Shown in pieces: positions 1-9,339 of a DNA stretch of 64,000 nucleotides (within the stretch, counting starts at the first letter, position 1; every line of letters begins with the position of its first letter). The DNA lies in assembly GCA_944325245.1 (NCBI GenBank), contig CALUZM010000006.1, positions 1 through 64,000 of the forward strand. The letters run 5' to 3'. This DNA is from an uncultured Massilimicrobiota sp. Its GTDB lineage: Bacteria > Bacillota_I > Bacilli_A > Erysipelotrichales > Coprobacillaceae. Under the pieces are notes generated by a model. The model made no database searches and had not been told where the DNA came from. It was given only the letters and a program-made list of their open reading frames with translations. The position numbers and the translations under genes were made by a program.

Positions 1-42
1 TGAACAAATACTATTAAAGTTGTAATCACAAAGGTTTTGAAA

Positions 43-92
43 TACCCCGTCGCAAATGTCCAGTGGACATTTGTGGGATCTGCCCCGGGGTA
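43..92. repeat. nested palindromic element
   Basis: Perfect inner arms caaatgtcca (53-62) and tggacatttg (64-73) surround a single base. Outer arms taccccg (43-49) and cggggta (86-92) pair around them. The GC-rich ends differ from the AT-rich surroundings. It could be a copy of a dispersed palindromic repeat, an operator, or a terminator of an upstream gene outside the window. No copy elsewhere in this window was noticed, so the repeat status is inference. Confidence 0.6.
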
Positions 93-241
93 GTTTATTG
101 AAGGTCAGTGAAGGCATCGTCACATATAGCAATTTTATAACTCATAGCACTTCTCCTTTTTTCAATAATTATTATATTACCTTGTTTTACATCATACAAC
201 ATGGAGATTTGAAAATGAATTTTAATATCTTAAAAAATAAG

Positions 242-284
242 AAGTTTAATTTTGAAAGTCAAATCAACTTTCAAAATTAAACTT
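242..284 (-). terminator. intrinsic terminator of the GNAT gene
   Basis: A perfect 17-bp stem (242-258 with 268-284) has a 9-base loop. On the minus strand it is followed by a U-rich tract (CTTATTTTTT). The stem includes the last bases of the minus-strand acetyltransferase stop codon. Confidence 0.85.
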
Positions 285-735
285 ATAGTTTTTGTTCCAT
301 CATGATTTTTAATGGTGTCATACCACAGCTTTCATAAAATTTCATTGCTGATTCATTCAAGCACCAGACATTAAGAGTAATATGATAGTAATCATTCTTT
401 TTGGCATAATCTACTACATATTGATAAAGCTGTTTTCCAATGTGTTGTCCACGGCATTTTTCATCTACACATAAATCATCAATATAAAGTGTTTTTTTAT
501 TTTCAAAATTATGTTGTGTAATACAAAAAGCATATCCTAGAATTTGATGTTCATCATTTTCAAAGACAAAAATAGGTCTTGTATCATCTTCAATGACTTT
601 GATTAATTGTTCATCAGTATATTTTTTACTACCATGTTGAAATAAGTCAGGACGTCCATCAGCATGAACATTATTGACTTGAAATAATAAATGATTAAGA
701 CTTGGTAAATCTTTAATTGTTGCTGTTCTAATCAT
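283..735 (-). CDS. GNAT family N-acetyltransferase
   Basis: A single GNAT-fold domain of about 150 residues, a normal length for the family. The acetyl-CoA pyrophosphate loop is visible as RGQHIGK after the strand YIDDLCVD, and the C-terminal part has the usual N-ES-A--FYESCGM motif. It transfers an acetyl group from acetyl-CoA to an amine on an unknown substrate in the cytoplasm. I chose the second ATG because the GGAG ribosome binding site sits 7 bases upstream of it, whereas the first ATG at 741 is only 2 bases away. It is divergent from the next GNAT gene, and a strong terminator follows. The family is certain; the substrate cannot be told. Confidence 0.85.
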   Translation of the reverse strand: MIRTATIKDLPSLNHLLFQVNNVHADGRPDLFQHGSKKYTDEQLIKVIEDDTRPIFVFENDEHQILGYAFCITQHNFENKKTLYIDDLCVDEKCRGQHIGKQLYQYVVDYAKKNDYYHITLNVWCLNESAMKFYESCGMTPLKIMMEQKL

Positions 736-804
736 AGACATTCTCCTTCCTTCTGTATTATTTATATGATAATATGTTTTTTATAAGAATTCAAGGAGGA
801 GTCT

Positions 805-1368
805 ATGAAGCATATAGGGACAAAGGCTATCAAAACAAGTCGTTTAAAACTAAGAGCATTTGAAAAAAGTGATGCCAAAGCAATGTATGAACGCTGGGCT
901 AGTGATGAAGAGGTAACACATTTTTTGACTTGGAAACCACATCAGAATATTCAAGTTACGCAAAATATTTTAACTGATTGGATCGATCAATATCAAAATC
1001 TCAATTATTATAATTGGGCTATTGTTATGGAAAATCAGGATGATTTACCTATTGGAAATATTTCAGTTGTGGAGACTCATGAAAAAGTGCATCTAGCTGT
1101 GATAGGATATTGTCTTTCCCGTCAATATTGGCATCAGGGGATTATGAGTGAAGCACTTCATGCTATTATTGATTTTCTTTTTAATGAAGTTGGATATGAA
1201 TGCATTCAATCTAGACATGATCCACGTAACAAACATTCTGGACAGGTTATGTTAAAATGTGGCATGAAATATGAAGGTACTTTAAGACATAGTGATTGGA
1301 ATAATCAGGGAATTGTTGATGCCTGTTATTATTCTATTTTAAAAGATGAATATAAAAAGAAAGTTTAG
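805..1368 (+). CDS. GNAT acetyltransferase, RimJ/RimL type
   Basis: 187 residues. It begins with the typical RimJ/L opening (TSRLKLRAFEKSDA), has the substrate-side WASDEEVTHFLTW segment, and ends with the motif NKHSGQVMLKCGMKYEG. This subgroup acetylates N-terminal amines of ribosomal proteins or small amines such as aminoglycosides; the target here is unknown. The start is supported by AAGGAGG 6-8 bases upstream. The gene stands alone between divergent transcription on the left and a terminator on the right. The pyrophosphate-binding loop is a degenerate version (YWHQGIMSEAL) of the usual Q-x-x-G-x-G/A pattern but is usable. Confidence 0.85.
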   Translation: MKHIGTKAIKTSRLKLRAFEKSDAKAMYERWASDEEVTHFLTWKPHQNIQVTQNILTDWIDQYQNLNYYNWAIVMENQDDLPIGNISVVETHEKVHLAVIGYCLSRQYWHQGIMSEALHAIIDFLFNEVGYECIQSRHDPRNKHSGQVMLKCGMKYEGTLRHSDWNNQGIVDACYYSILKDEYKKKV

Positions 1369-1379
1369 GCTTTCTTTTT
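1354..1379 (+). terminator. intrinsic terminator after the RimJ/L-type gene
   Basis: A 10-bp stem (aaaaagaaag at 1354-1363, ctttcttttt at 1370-1379) with a 6-base loop. It overlaps the stop codon and has its own T run. Confidence 0.7.
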
Positions 1380-1395
1380 ATGAACGTTTTAAATG

Positions 1396-1465
1396 TGAAG
1401 TAAACTTCATATTTGTATTGCAAAATTATAGATATGAATATATAATATATGTGAAGTAAACTTCA
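1396..1465 (+). promoter_or_regulatory. promoter with two identical operators
   Basis: The -35 TTGCAA (1418-1423) and -10 TATAAT (1441-1446) are 17 bases apart. The 14-bp dyad TGAAGTAAACTTCA occurs twice, at 1396-1409 just upstream of the -35 and at 1452-1465 over the transcription start. The two sites are 56 bp apart centre to centre, on matching helix faces within rounding. This layout suggests autorepression by the XRE protein encoded immediately downstream, possibly with DNA looping. Confidence 0.8.
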
Positions 1466-1479
1466 TATTGGAGGTGTTT

Positions 1480-1701
1480 ATGAAAACAAGAGTCAAAGAA
1501 TTTAGACTTCAGAAGGGAATGACACAGCAGCAGTTAGCAAATCTGGTTCATGTTTCCAATAGAACCATTATTTCCATCGAAAAAGGACAATATAACCCAT
1601 CACTTATGCTGGCATATCGTCTTTCTCAAGTCTTTCATGTATCTATTGAAGAATTATGTTGTTTAGAAGATAATTTAAAGGAGGAAGAATCTCATGATTA
1701 A
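1480..1701 (+). CDS. XRE-family transcriptional regulator
   Basis: 73 residues, essentially one Cro/CI-type helix-turn-helix (VKEFRLQKGMTQQQLANLVH, then VSNRTIISIEKG). I start at the ATG at 1480 because GGAGG lies 6 bases upstream; the longer TTG reading starts inside that ribosome binding site. Stop and start overlap with the next membrane protein gene, so the two are translationally coupled. Small regulators of this type next to a four-helix membrane protein are common in Bacillota. The twin dyads in the promoter make autoregulation likely. The inducing signal is unknown. Confidence 0.9.
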   Translation: MKTRVKEFRLQKGMTQQQLANLVHVSNRTIISIEKGQYNPSLMLAYRLSQVFHVSIEELCCLEDNLKEEESHD

Positions 1702-2101
1702 AAATAAAAGAAATTTTTTCATGGCTATCATCATGACGTTATTATCTTTTGTTGCCTTCATTATTTATATGAAGAGTAATGAACAACGCTATTTCATAAC
1801 CATGCTAATAGGTATATTTTATGCAATGATACAATATCACCAGGCCTTTTCTACAAATATCTTTGAAGAATTGAAAATCTATAATGATGAAAGAGATGAT
1901 TTCATTATTATGAAAACAAGTCATCTTCTCGTAAGAATAATGAATTATGTTTTATTTATAATGATTTGTATATTTTTGATGAGTTATGTGTTATTGGGTG
2001 TTGATACATTGTTGGTTATATCTTTAACATTGGTTGGAGTATTGGTCTTTGTATTTTTAGGCACACTTTTTATCAATATTTATTTAGAAAAAAGAAATTA
2101 A
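1694..2101 (+). CDS. small membrane protein paired with XRE regulator
   Basis: 135 residues with four predicted transmembrane helices in two pairs (about 8-25, 35-50, 78-100, 106-128). The loop between pairs carries NDERDDFI, a conserved acidic/arginine motif seen in DUF2178-like membrane proteins that accompany small XRE regulators. It overlaps the regulator gene by 8 bases and has its own AAGGAGG site, so it forms the same operon. Its role is unknown; a signal-sensing or regulator-sequestering partner is inference from the pairing. Confidence 0.75.
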   Translation: MIKNKRNFFMAIIMTLLSFVAFIIYMKSNEQRYFITMLIGIFYAMIQYHQAFSTNIFEELKIYNDERDDFIIMKTSHLLVRIMNYVLFIMICIFLMSYVLLGVDTLLVISLTLVGVLVFVFLGTLFINIYLEKRN

Positions 2102-2103
2102 AA

Positions 2104-2126
2104 ACACAGAAATACTACTTCTGTGT
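2104..2126. terminator. bidirectional terminator
   Basis: An 8-bp stem acacagaa (2104-2111) / ttctgtgt (2119-2126) lies between convergent genes and overlaps the 3' end of the minus-strand kinase gene. Confidence 0.5.
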
Positions 2127-2849
2127 ATAAATATGATGATTTTCATATAAATGAATATGTGCAGGTAAAGAATGATCAAGGACTCTTTTGACATTGACAC
2201 CATCAGAGTTTTCATAAAATTGTTTGGCTAAATGATGAGGAGTACCACCCATCATCTTACGTTGAATGAGACGTTTTTCCAATTCTGAAACAGGAGCTTC
2301 AATAAAAAGAGAATCATCGAATAAAAGATGGATATCTCTCCATTTATCCTCGTCTAATAATAAATAATTTCCTTCCAGTAAAATAATGTTTTGACAAATA
2401 TGGACTTGGTCTTCTACGGGATTATGGAGCACTCTGTCATATATAGGGAAATCAATATTTGATGTTTGCATAGCTTTGATTTTTTCAATCAGTGTATTAA
2501 TATCAAAAGTTTCAGGACATCCTTTAACATCTTTCATACAAATTGTTTGATGATCTCTAGTTATATAATGAGTATCTAAATAATCCTGATAATAGTGAAA
2601 ACCATCCATCCCTAGGGCTTGTAAAGGTGTGACATTGGGAGTATATTGTGATAAATGTTCAAGAAATAATGATAATGTCGTTTTGCCTGTTCCTGGTGGA
2701 GCTGCTAAAAGAATCAATAATCTTTGGTTCTTTTCTTTTTGCATTTGTGTCCATTTTTTTAATAAAGGGATGAATAAATTTTGGATATTCTGTTCATTAA
2801 ATTGTGCTTGAATCAGATGTCCATTGACATGAAGTTCATAAGTTTTCAT
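2115..2849 (-). CDS. P-loop nucleoside/sugar kinase family protein
   Basis: 244 residues of the uridine kinase/phosphoribulokinase-like superfamily. The Walker A loop APPGTGKTT is at about residues 49-57. It is followed by the substrate-side motif DGFHYYQDYL, the segment FPIYDR typical of uridine and pantothenate kinases, and a Walker B-like strand IILLEGNYLLLD. It probably phosphorylates a nucleoside, sugar or related small molecule using ATP in the cytoplasm; the sequence does not fix the substrate. It lies 8 bases after the upstream hypothetical gene, in the same minus-strand unit. The start has a weak GGAGG site near it. Confidence 0.8.
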   Translation of the reverse strand: MKTYELHVNGHLIQAQFNEQNIQNLFIPLLKKWTQMQKEKNQRLLILLAAPPGTGKTTLSLFLEHLSQYTPNVTPLQALGMDGFHYYQDYLDTHYITRDHQTICMKDVKGCPETFDINTLIEKIKAMQTSNIDFPIYDRVLHNPVEDQVHICQNIILLEGNYLLLDEDKWRDIHLLFDDSLFIEAPVSELEKRLIQRKMMGGTPHHLAKQFYENSDGVNVKRVLDHSLPAHIHLYENHHIYTQK

Positions 2850-2857
2850 AAGTCCTC

Positions 2858-3439
2858 CTAAGAAATAATAATTTTTCTTCTCTTTTTATGACATGTTTTT
2901 TCATAAAGTAAAGATTGTATATTCATTTTAATCAGTTCATTACGACGAAAAGATAATGCTTTGATTGTTTGTTTTTGAATATCAAAACAATAAAGTTTTG
3001 TGACACAATTGATAAATAGATAATGATAAAAATCACTAGGTATCTGTTTTTGAATAAGAAATGTTTTTAAACTCTCTTCTGATAAATTATGGCAATGAGA
3101 AAAAATATATAGTCCATTATTTAAATATCTTTCATAGTTTTTGCATTTGATGAGTTTACGTTCAATCGCATCGTCTATTTTTTCAAAAACAAAAGAAAGA
3201 TTTTGATCATCATGGTCAAAAGGTGTCATATCTAAAGTTTTATATAAAGGTTTTTTCATATCAGCAACAGCTTCTTCTGGTGTAAGAGCTTGGGTGACTT
3301 CTATGCCATGCTGACAAACAGGAATACGTAAATCTGGTCGATCAGATAAAATAATCTCATCTTCACTAATTTTAAAAAATGAAGTTAATGATAAAGCCGC
3401 ATATTTTTCAAAGTAGTTTTTACTGTAAGTTTCAGCCAT
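2858..3439 (-). CDS. hypothetical protein, possible PD-(D/E)xK nuclease fold
   Basis: 193 residues, not assigned to a family by me. Near the N-terminus the pattern SDRPDLRIP followed about 15 residues later by GIEVTQAL resembles the PD...(E)xK active-site arrangement of restriction-like nucleases. The last lysine position is not clear, so this is only a suggestion. The C-terminus is very basic (KKRRKIIIS). There is no signal peptide or membrane segment. It is first in a two-gene minus-strand unit with the P-loop kinase, start supported by GAAGGTG upstream. Confidence 0.55.
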   Translation of the reverse strand: MAETYSKNYFEKYAALSLTSFFKISEDEIILSDRPDLRIPVCQHGIEVTQALTPEEAVADMKKPLYKTLDMTPFDHDDQNLSFVFEKIDDAIERKLIKCKNYERYLNNGLYIFSHCHNLSEESLKTFLIQKQIPSDFYHYLFINCVTKLYCFDIQKQTIKALSFRRNELIKMNIQSLLYEKTCHKKRRKIIIS

Positions 3440-3527
3440 AAAGACACCTTCTTTCTGTTTCTATTATCTCATAGAATAAACGAAAACTCTAGAAACTGTG
3501 TTATAATAAATCAAAAGGAGTTTTAAA

Positions 3528-4085
3528 ATGTGTGGAAGATATTATTTAATGAAACGAATTAATGATGTATTAGAAGATATGCAGCTAGATGTTATTCGAT
3601 ACTTATCAACAAAAGAAGATTGTAGACCTCAACAGTATTTGCCTGTTATTGTAGAAGATAATGGTCAACTTAAAATAAAAAAATTGAAATGGGGCTATAC
3701 AACAAATTATTCTTCTCAAGTACTGATTAATGCAAGAAGTGAAACGATTTTAGAAAAAAAGATGTTTAAAGAAGATATATTCAAGAGACGTTGTTTGATT
3801 TTAGCTAATGGATTTTATGAGTGGGATGCTCATCAACATCAGATTGCCTTTGAACCAAAGGATAAAGTTTTATTCATGGCGGGAATCTATAATCGAAATG
3901 GAGAGTTTGTCATCATAACAAAAAATGCCAATGAAATCATGAAACCAGTTCATTCACGTATGCCAGTCATGATATCAAAAGAAGACATATCAAGTTGGTT
4001 TGATTCTTCACATTTTCCAAAATATCTTCAAAGTGAAGTGCCTTTTGATATTGTTTCAGGCATTCTTCAAACATCTTTGTTTTGA
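3528..4085 (+). CDS. yedK: SOS response-associated peptidase (SRAP/HMCES family)
   Basis: 185 residues. Processing leaves Cys2 (MCGRYY) as the new N-terminus; in this family that Cys forms a thiazolidine cross-link with abasic sites in single-stranded DNA and shields them. Other family hallmarks are NARSETI, RCLILANGFYEW with the catalytic Glu, and PVHSRMPVMI with the active-site His. The domain is slightly short but complete. AAAGGAG sits at the right distance from the ATG. It is probably monocistronic or read with the peroxiredoxin gene. Role in DNA damage tolerance is known for the family. Confidence 0.93.
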   Translation: MCGRYYLMKRINDVLEDMQLDVIRYLSTKEDCRPQQYLPVIVEDNGQLKIKKLKWGYTTNYSSQVLINARSETILEKKMFKEDIFKRRCLILANGFYEWDAHQHQIAFEPKDKVLFMAGIYNRNGEFVIITKNANEIMKPVHSRMPVMISKEDISSWFDSSHFPKYLQSEVPFDIVSGILQTSLF

Positions 4086-4148
4086 GCATATGCATTGCAT
4101 TTTTTATAAAGAATGATTATGATGAAAAAGAAAAAGGAGAGAGAACAT

Positions 4149-4607
4149 ATGTTAGAAGTGGGAACAAAAGCACCAGATTTTACATTACTGAATCAAAATG
4201 GAGAAGAAGTCTCATTAAGTCAATTTCAAGGACAAAAAGTCATTTTATATTTTTATCCAAAAGATAATACACCAGGTTGTACAAAACAGGCTTGTGGATT
4301 TGCAAGCTTATATCCAGATTTTACACAAAAAGGCGCTGCTATTATAGGTATCAGCAAAGATAGTGTGAAATCACATAAAAAATTTGAAGAAAAATATCAG
4401 TTACCATTTACACTTTTATCTGATCCAGACTTAATTGCTATACAGGCATATGATGTATGGAAAGAAAAGAATATGTATGGTAAAAAAGTTATGGGTGTTG
4501 TGAGAACAACTTATTTAATTGATGAAAATGGAATGATTGAAAAGGCATATACGAAAGTCAAAGCAGCACAAAATCCAAGTGATATGCTTGAAGTCTTAAG
4601 TCAATAA
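4149..4607 (+). CDS. bcp: thioredoxin-dependent thiol peroxidase, Bcp-type peroxiredoxin
   Basis: 152 residues. The peroxidatic Cys is in the motif DNTPGCTKQAC, with the resolving Cys five residues later, the atypical two-Cys PrxQ/Bcp arrangement. It reduces hydrogen and organic peroxides in the cytoplasm using thioredoxin. I start at 4149 because AAGGAGA precedes it and the protein then opens with the family's LEVGTKAPDF; a longer reading begins in a lysine-rich stretch. A hairpin terminator follows. Together with the SRAP gene it makes a small stress-defence pair. Confidence 0.93.
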   Translation: MLEVGTKAPDFTLLNQNGEEVSLSQFQGQKVILYFYPKDNTPGCTKQACGFASLYPDFTQKGAAIIGISKDSVKSHKKFEEKYQLPFTLLSDPDLIAIQAYDVWKEKNMYGKKVMGVVRTTYLIDENGMIEKAYTKVKAAQNPSDMLEVLSQ

Positions 4608-4609
4608 GA

Positions 4610-4636
4610 GCAGGAATTGAATATTCTTGCTTTTTA
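4610..4636 (+). terminator. intrinsic terminator after bcp
   Basis: The stem agcaggaat / attcttgct, with one G-U pair, is followed by TTTTTAT. Confidence 0.7.
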
Positions 4637-4747
4637 TATGTTTCTTTTTTTATGGAAGTAAAATGATTTGATTTTGTTGTTGAGCTTGATAGATTCAACT
4701 GGAAACACGTTTATCTTTTTATTATAATAGAGTGCAGAGGTGGAAGA

Positions 4748-5542
4748 ATGATTAAATTAATTGCGACAGATATGGATGGAACTTTTTTGGATTCACAAAA
4801 AAAGTTCGATAAATCTTTTATAGATCTTTTTTATCAAATGAAAGATAAAGGTATAAAGTTTGTTATAGCGAGTGGAAATCAATATTATCGCTTATATCAG
4901 AAGTTTTTGCCATTAAGTGATCAGATGTATTTTATTGCAGAAAATGGAAGTTATATTGCTAAAGGAACAAAAGAATTGCACTGTGATATTATTCCAGAAA
5001 ATACCATAAAAGATATTATTCATATTTTATCAAGATATACACGTGTTTTTATGATTTTATGTGGAAAGAAAGGTGCTTATATTTTAAAAGATTATTTTGA
5101 ATATAAAGATGAAGTCAAAAAATATTATTGCGCCTATTCTTTTATTGATTCCTATGATGAAATTCAAGATGAAATTATGAAAGTGGCTATCTATGATAAG
5201 GAACAACATATTCAGGATTTAATAGAGGATGTGCGACAACAGTTACCTGAAAGTGTGAAGATTGTAACATCAGGAAACGAATGGATGGATATTCAAAATC
5301 GTCACATGCATAAAGGTGTAGGAATGAAATTCCTACAGGAAAAATATCAGATTAAGCCAGAAGAATGTGCAGCTTTTGGAGATCAAATGAATGATTATGA
5401 AATGTTAAAACAGGTTAAGTATGCATATGCAATGTCTAATGCAGTAGAGCCTATTAAAGACATTGCATATGAAGTGATTGGCTCTAATGATGAACAAGCC
5501 GTGCTCAAAAAAATCAGTGATATTTTAAAAGAAAGTCAGTGA
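4748..5542 (+). CDS. Cof-type HAD-IIB family phosphatase
   Basis: 264 residues. Motif I is DMDGTFLDS near residue 8, motif II is IASGN, and the late motifs are HKGVGMKFL and FGDQMNDYEML. All catalytic positions of a Cof/YbjI-like sugar phosphate or flavin phosphate phosphatase are present, with a type II cap in the middle. It is followed after 4 bases by the DUF4177 gene. The physiological substrate is unknown. It is one of five Cof-type HAD genes in the window, two of them broken. Confidence 0.9.
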   Translation: MIKLIATDMDGTFLDSQKKFDKSFIDLFYQMKDKGIKFVIASGNQYYRLYQKFLPLSDQMYFIAENGSYIAKGTKELHCDIIPENTIKDIIHILSRYTRVFMILCGKKGAYILKDYFEYKDEVKKYYCAYSFIDSYDEIQDEIMKVAIYDKEQHIQDLIEDVRQQLPESVKIVTSGNEWMDIQNRHMHKGVGMKFLQEKYQIKPEECAAFGDQMNDYEMLKQVKYAYAMSNAVEPIKDIAYEVIGSNDEQAVLKKISDILKESQ

Positions 5543-5546
5543 TAAA

Positions 5547-5753
5547 ATGAAAAAAGTAGAATTCGAACGCTTGAAATCAGTTACTGTTGGATTTGGTGGG
5601 ATAAAAGGTAGCAAATATCAATTCGATGGTATTGAAGAGATGATTAAGAAACGTTTATTAGATGGATGGACGTATCTAGGGTATGTACCAGTCATAACAA
5701 GAAGCTCAGGCGACATAGAAACTCTCTCGTTGATTTTTGAAAAAGATGAATAA
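5547..5753 (+). CDS. DUF4177 domain protein
   Basis: 68 residues with the DUF4177 pattern of a short beta-hairpin, a helix ending in LDGWTYLGYVPV, and a final strand LSLIFEKDE. No function is known for the family. It sits between the HAD gene and the RpiR gene with gaps of only 3-4 bases, so it is probably cotranscribed. Confidence 0.75.
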   Translation: MKKVEFERLKSVTVGFGGIKGSKYQFDGIEEMIKKRLLDGWTYLGYVPVITRSSGDIETLSLIFEKDE

Positions 5754-5756
5754 CCT

Positions 5757-6585
5757 ATGAGTCAACAAATATTGGATAAACTTATTGAGAACTATCATCT
5801 GAGTGAAAATGATCAACTGATTGCGACATACATGATTGAACATTTAGAGGATATTCCTCATTTATCGTCTAGAGAATTTGCGAAAAGAACATATACCACA
5901 GCAACATCTATTATTCGTTTTGTTAAAAAAATTGGATATAAAAATTACAATGATTTTAAATACCATATTGTTTTAATGTTAAAGAATATGGACTTAGAGG
6001 ATTATGATATTTTTTCAGGAGAAGATATTTTGTCTATTTCTCATAAAATCAGCCAATTAGAATCTGAAGTGATTCAACAGACAAAAGATTCTTTAAATAC
6101 AGATATTTTAAATGAAATAGCAAAACAGATAAATCAAAAGAAGTTTATTGATATATATGCAAATGATACCAATGCATCAATAAGTTATTATGCTGCTCAC
6201 GTTTTGAGTCGTTTAGGTTTATTTGTGCATATTTATCAGGATACAGATTCATCATGCTTTAAATATAAATCATGATCATCTGATTATGATGATTAGTAAA
6301 CATTCTAAAAATCCTTATCTTATAGATATAGCCAAGACATTATCAAAACGTCATATTTCTTATATTCTCATTACTGGAAAAGATGAAAATATTTTATCTC
6401 AGTATGCTTCATATGTGATACATACACCCTTTGATTCTCAAGCATCTCAGATTCAAGAGTTGTCATTCTACACATCGCTTAAATATGTTTTCGATATCCT
6501 TTATAGCTTATTGTATTCTATGACATATGAAAAGACTAAAAGATATGAACAATTATATGATCAAATCTTTTTTAAGAACCTGTAA
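5757..6585 (+). pseudogene. RpiR-family regulator, frameshifted
   Basis: The first part (5757-6275) has the RpiR helix-turn-helix (LSSREFAKRTYTTATSIIRFVKKIG). The sugar-binding SIS domain starts normally and then runs out of frame after DSSCF. The rest of the SIS domain (NINHDHLIMMIS, then KHSKNPYLIDIAKTL) continues in the +1 frame to 6585. Removing one A from the AAA near 6261-6263 restores a 275-residue protein of normal length. It precedes the PTS IIB and GH1 genes, so it would be their regulator, sensing a phosphosugar. Either a true mutation or a sequence error is possible. Confidence 0.8.
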
Positions 6586-6604
6586 CATTGTCACAGGTTT
6601 TTCT
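6577..6604 (+). terminator. intrinsic terminator after RpiR
   Basis: The stem aacctgt / acaggtt with a 9-base loop and a TTTTCTTG tail overlaps the regulator stop codon. Confidence 0.65.
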
Positions 6605-6630
6605 TGTTTATGAGGTAAAATAGGTTGACA

Positions 6631-6683
6631 ATGTTTCTTAAACTTAAACATGTCTTGTCTTTTGGTATGAAAGCGGTTATATT
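6631..6683 (+). promoter_or_regulatory. promoter and dyad upstream of PTS IIB
   Basis: The dyad ATGTTT-N9-AAACAT (6631-6651) lies immediately before a -35 TTGTCT (6655-6660) and a -10 TATATT (6678-6683) with a 17-base spacer. The dyad is a good candidate for the RpiR site of this locus. The sequence CATGTTTAA recurs upstream of the GH1 gene of the second locus. Confidence 0.6.
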
Positions 6684-6710
6684 GAAGCTACAAGAGAAGG
6701 AGGAATAGAA

Positions 6711-8513
<1,803 letters not shown>

Positions 8514-8528
8514 GTTAAAGGAGATATG

Positions 8529-8879
8529 ATGAAAATGGCAAAAGTAAAAATTACAGTTATTGATAAGAAATGCTATCCAGAATTACAAAAAGAATATTGT
8601 ATGGAACCAGATGTAGGACCATGTCCTATGTTTGAAGTTGGGCAAGAGTTTATTATTGAAAAGGGAAATGGAAAAGATGATTTTTGGCATATGATGGATG
8701 GAAAGTTCTGTAGTGAAGCATGGGATTGTGTTAGCCGTTATATTTATGCTGGACTTCAGGGTGGTTCTATTATGAAGGGCTGGATGAAAAGAGAAAACGA
8801 AATGATTGCTTGTTGTAATGATGGAACAAGACCCGTTATTTTTAAAATTGAAAGATTGGATGAAGAAGTATCTGAATAG
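8529..8879 (+). CDS. TIGR04076-family Cys-rich protein
   Basis: About 116 residues with the TIGR04076 pattern: KVKITVIDK at the start, GPCPMFEVGQEFII, then FCSEAWDCVSRYIYAG and a C-terminal CCNDGTRPVIFKIE. The repeated cysteines suggest metal or cluster binding. The family has no proven function. It follows the GH1 gene by 15 bases and is probably in the same operon. I choose the second of three close ATGs because AAAGGAG lies 5 bases upstream. Confidence 0.8.
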   Translation: MKMAKVKITVIDKKCYPELQKEYCMEPDVGPCPMFEVGQEFIIEKGNGKDDFWHMMDGKFCSEAWDCVSRYIYAGLQGGSIMKGWMKRENEMIACCNDGTRPVIFKIERLDEEVSE

Positions 8880-8881
8880 GT

Positions 8882-8910
8882 CCTTTTTCAAATTATGAAA
8901 GGGTTTTCTT
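8882..8910 (+). terminator. probable terminator
   Basis: The hairpin cctttttca / tgaaaggg, with one bulge, is followed by TTTTCTT. Confidence 0.45.
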
Positions 8911-8920
8911 GGCAAATTGA

Positions 8921-8950
8921 TTGCAAACTTAACCATAAAAGTATTATAAT
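8921..8950 (+). promoter_or_regulatory. promoter of small hypothetical gene
   Basis: TTGCAA (8921-8926) and TATAAT (8945-8950) with an 18-base spacer, 30 bases ahead of the downstream ATG. Confidence 0.6.
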
Positions 8951-8979
8951 TATTTTAATAGAAAAGGAGGTTGGTTTAT

Positions 8980-9243
8980 ATGTTTAGTCTGTTTGATATT
9001 AATCATCGTTTACAGAAATTAACTTTAAGCAGAATTAAGCAAATGTGTCGTCGTAATAAGACTGTCATTGATGATCAGAAACTTAAAGTTATTTTGAAGA
9101 TTATCAAGGATAATCCTCATGCTGTTATTGATGAAGATTATCATCCTTTGTTATTGGTAGAGATTAGTAAAGAAACCAACCTAGAGGTTTCAAAACGATT
9201 TAAGCCAATATTAGAAAACTATATCATGCAAGAAATTAAGTAA
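8980..9243 (+). CDS. hypothetical protein, small, helical
   Basis: 87 residues, charged and probably all-helical, with no membrane segment. It has some resemblance to DUF2624-type small proteins of Bacillota but I cannot confirm this. The ATG at 8980 is preceded by AAAGGAGG at good spacing; a TTG nine bases earlier lies inside that site. It has its own promoter and terminator, so it is a real single-gene unit. Confidence 0.65.
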   Translation: MFSLFDINHRLQKLTLSRIKQMCRRNKTVIDDQKLKVILKIIKDNPHAVIDEDYHPLLLVEISKETNLEVSKRFKPILENYIMQEIK

Positions 9244-9250
9244 AATATGA

Positions 9251-9273
9251 AGCTCAGATGTCTGAGCTTTTTC
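9251..9273 (+). terminator. intrinsic terminator
   Basis: A perfect 8-bp stem agctcaga / tctgagct with a 2-base centre is followed by TTTTTCTTTT. Confidence 0.85.
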
Positions 9274-9285
9274 TTTTGTCAAAAA

Positions 9286-9306
9286 AACCACGTTTTATGC
9301 GTGGTT
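9286..9306 (-). terminator. intrinsic terminator of the YitT transcript
   Basis: On the minus strand, a 7-bp stem aaccacg / cgtggtt with a 7-base loop is followed by a T tract. Confidence 0.75.
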
Positions 9307-9339
9307 AAATATTTAAATACAGGGCTTTTTTGTTATGAT

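Noticed and set aside
56-280. Open frame across the window-start palindrome
   Set aside because: It has no ribosome binding site, unusual composition and reads straight through the palindrome and a terminator.
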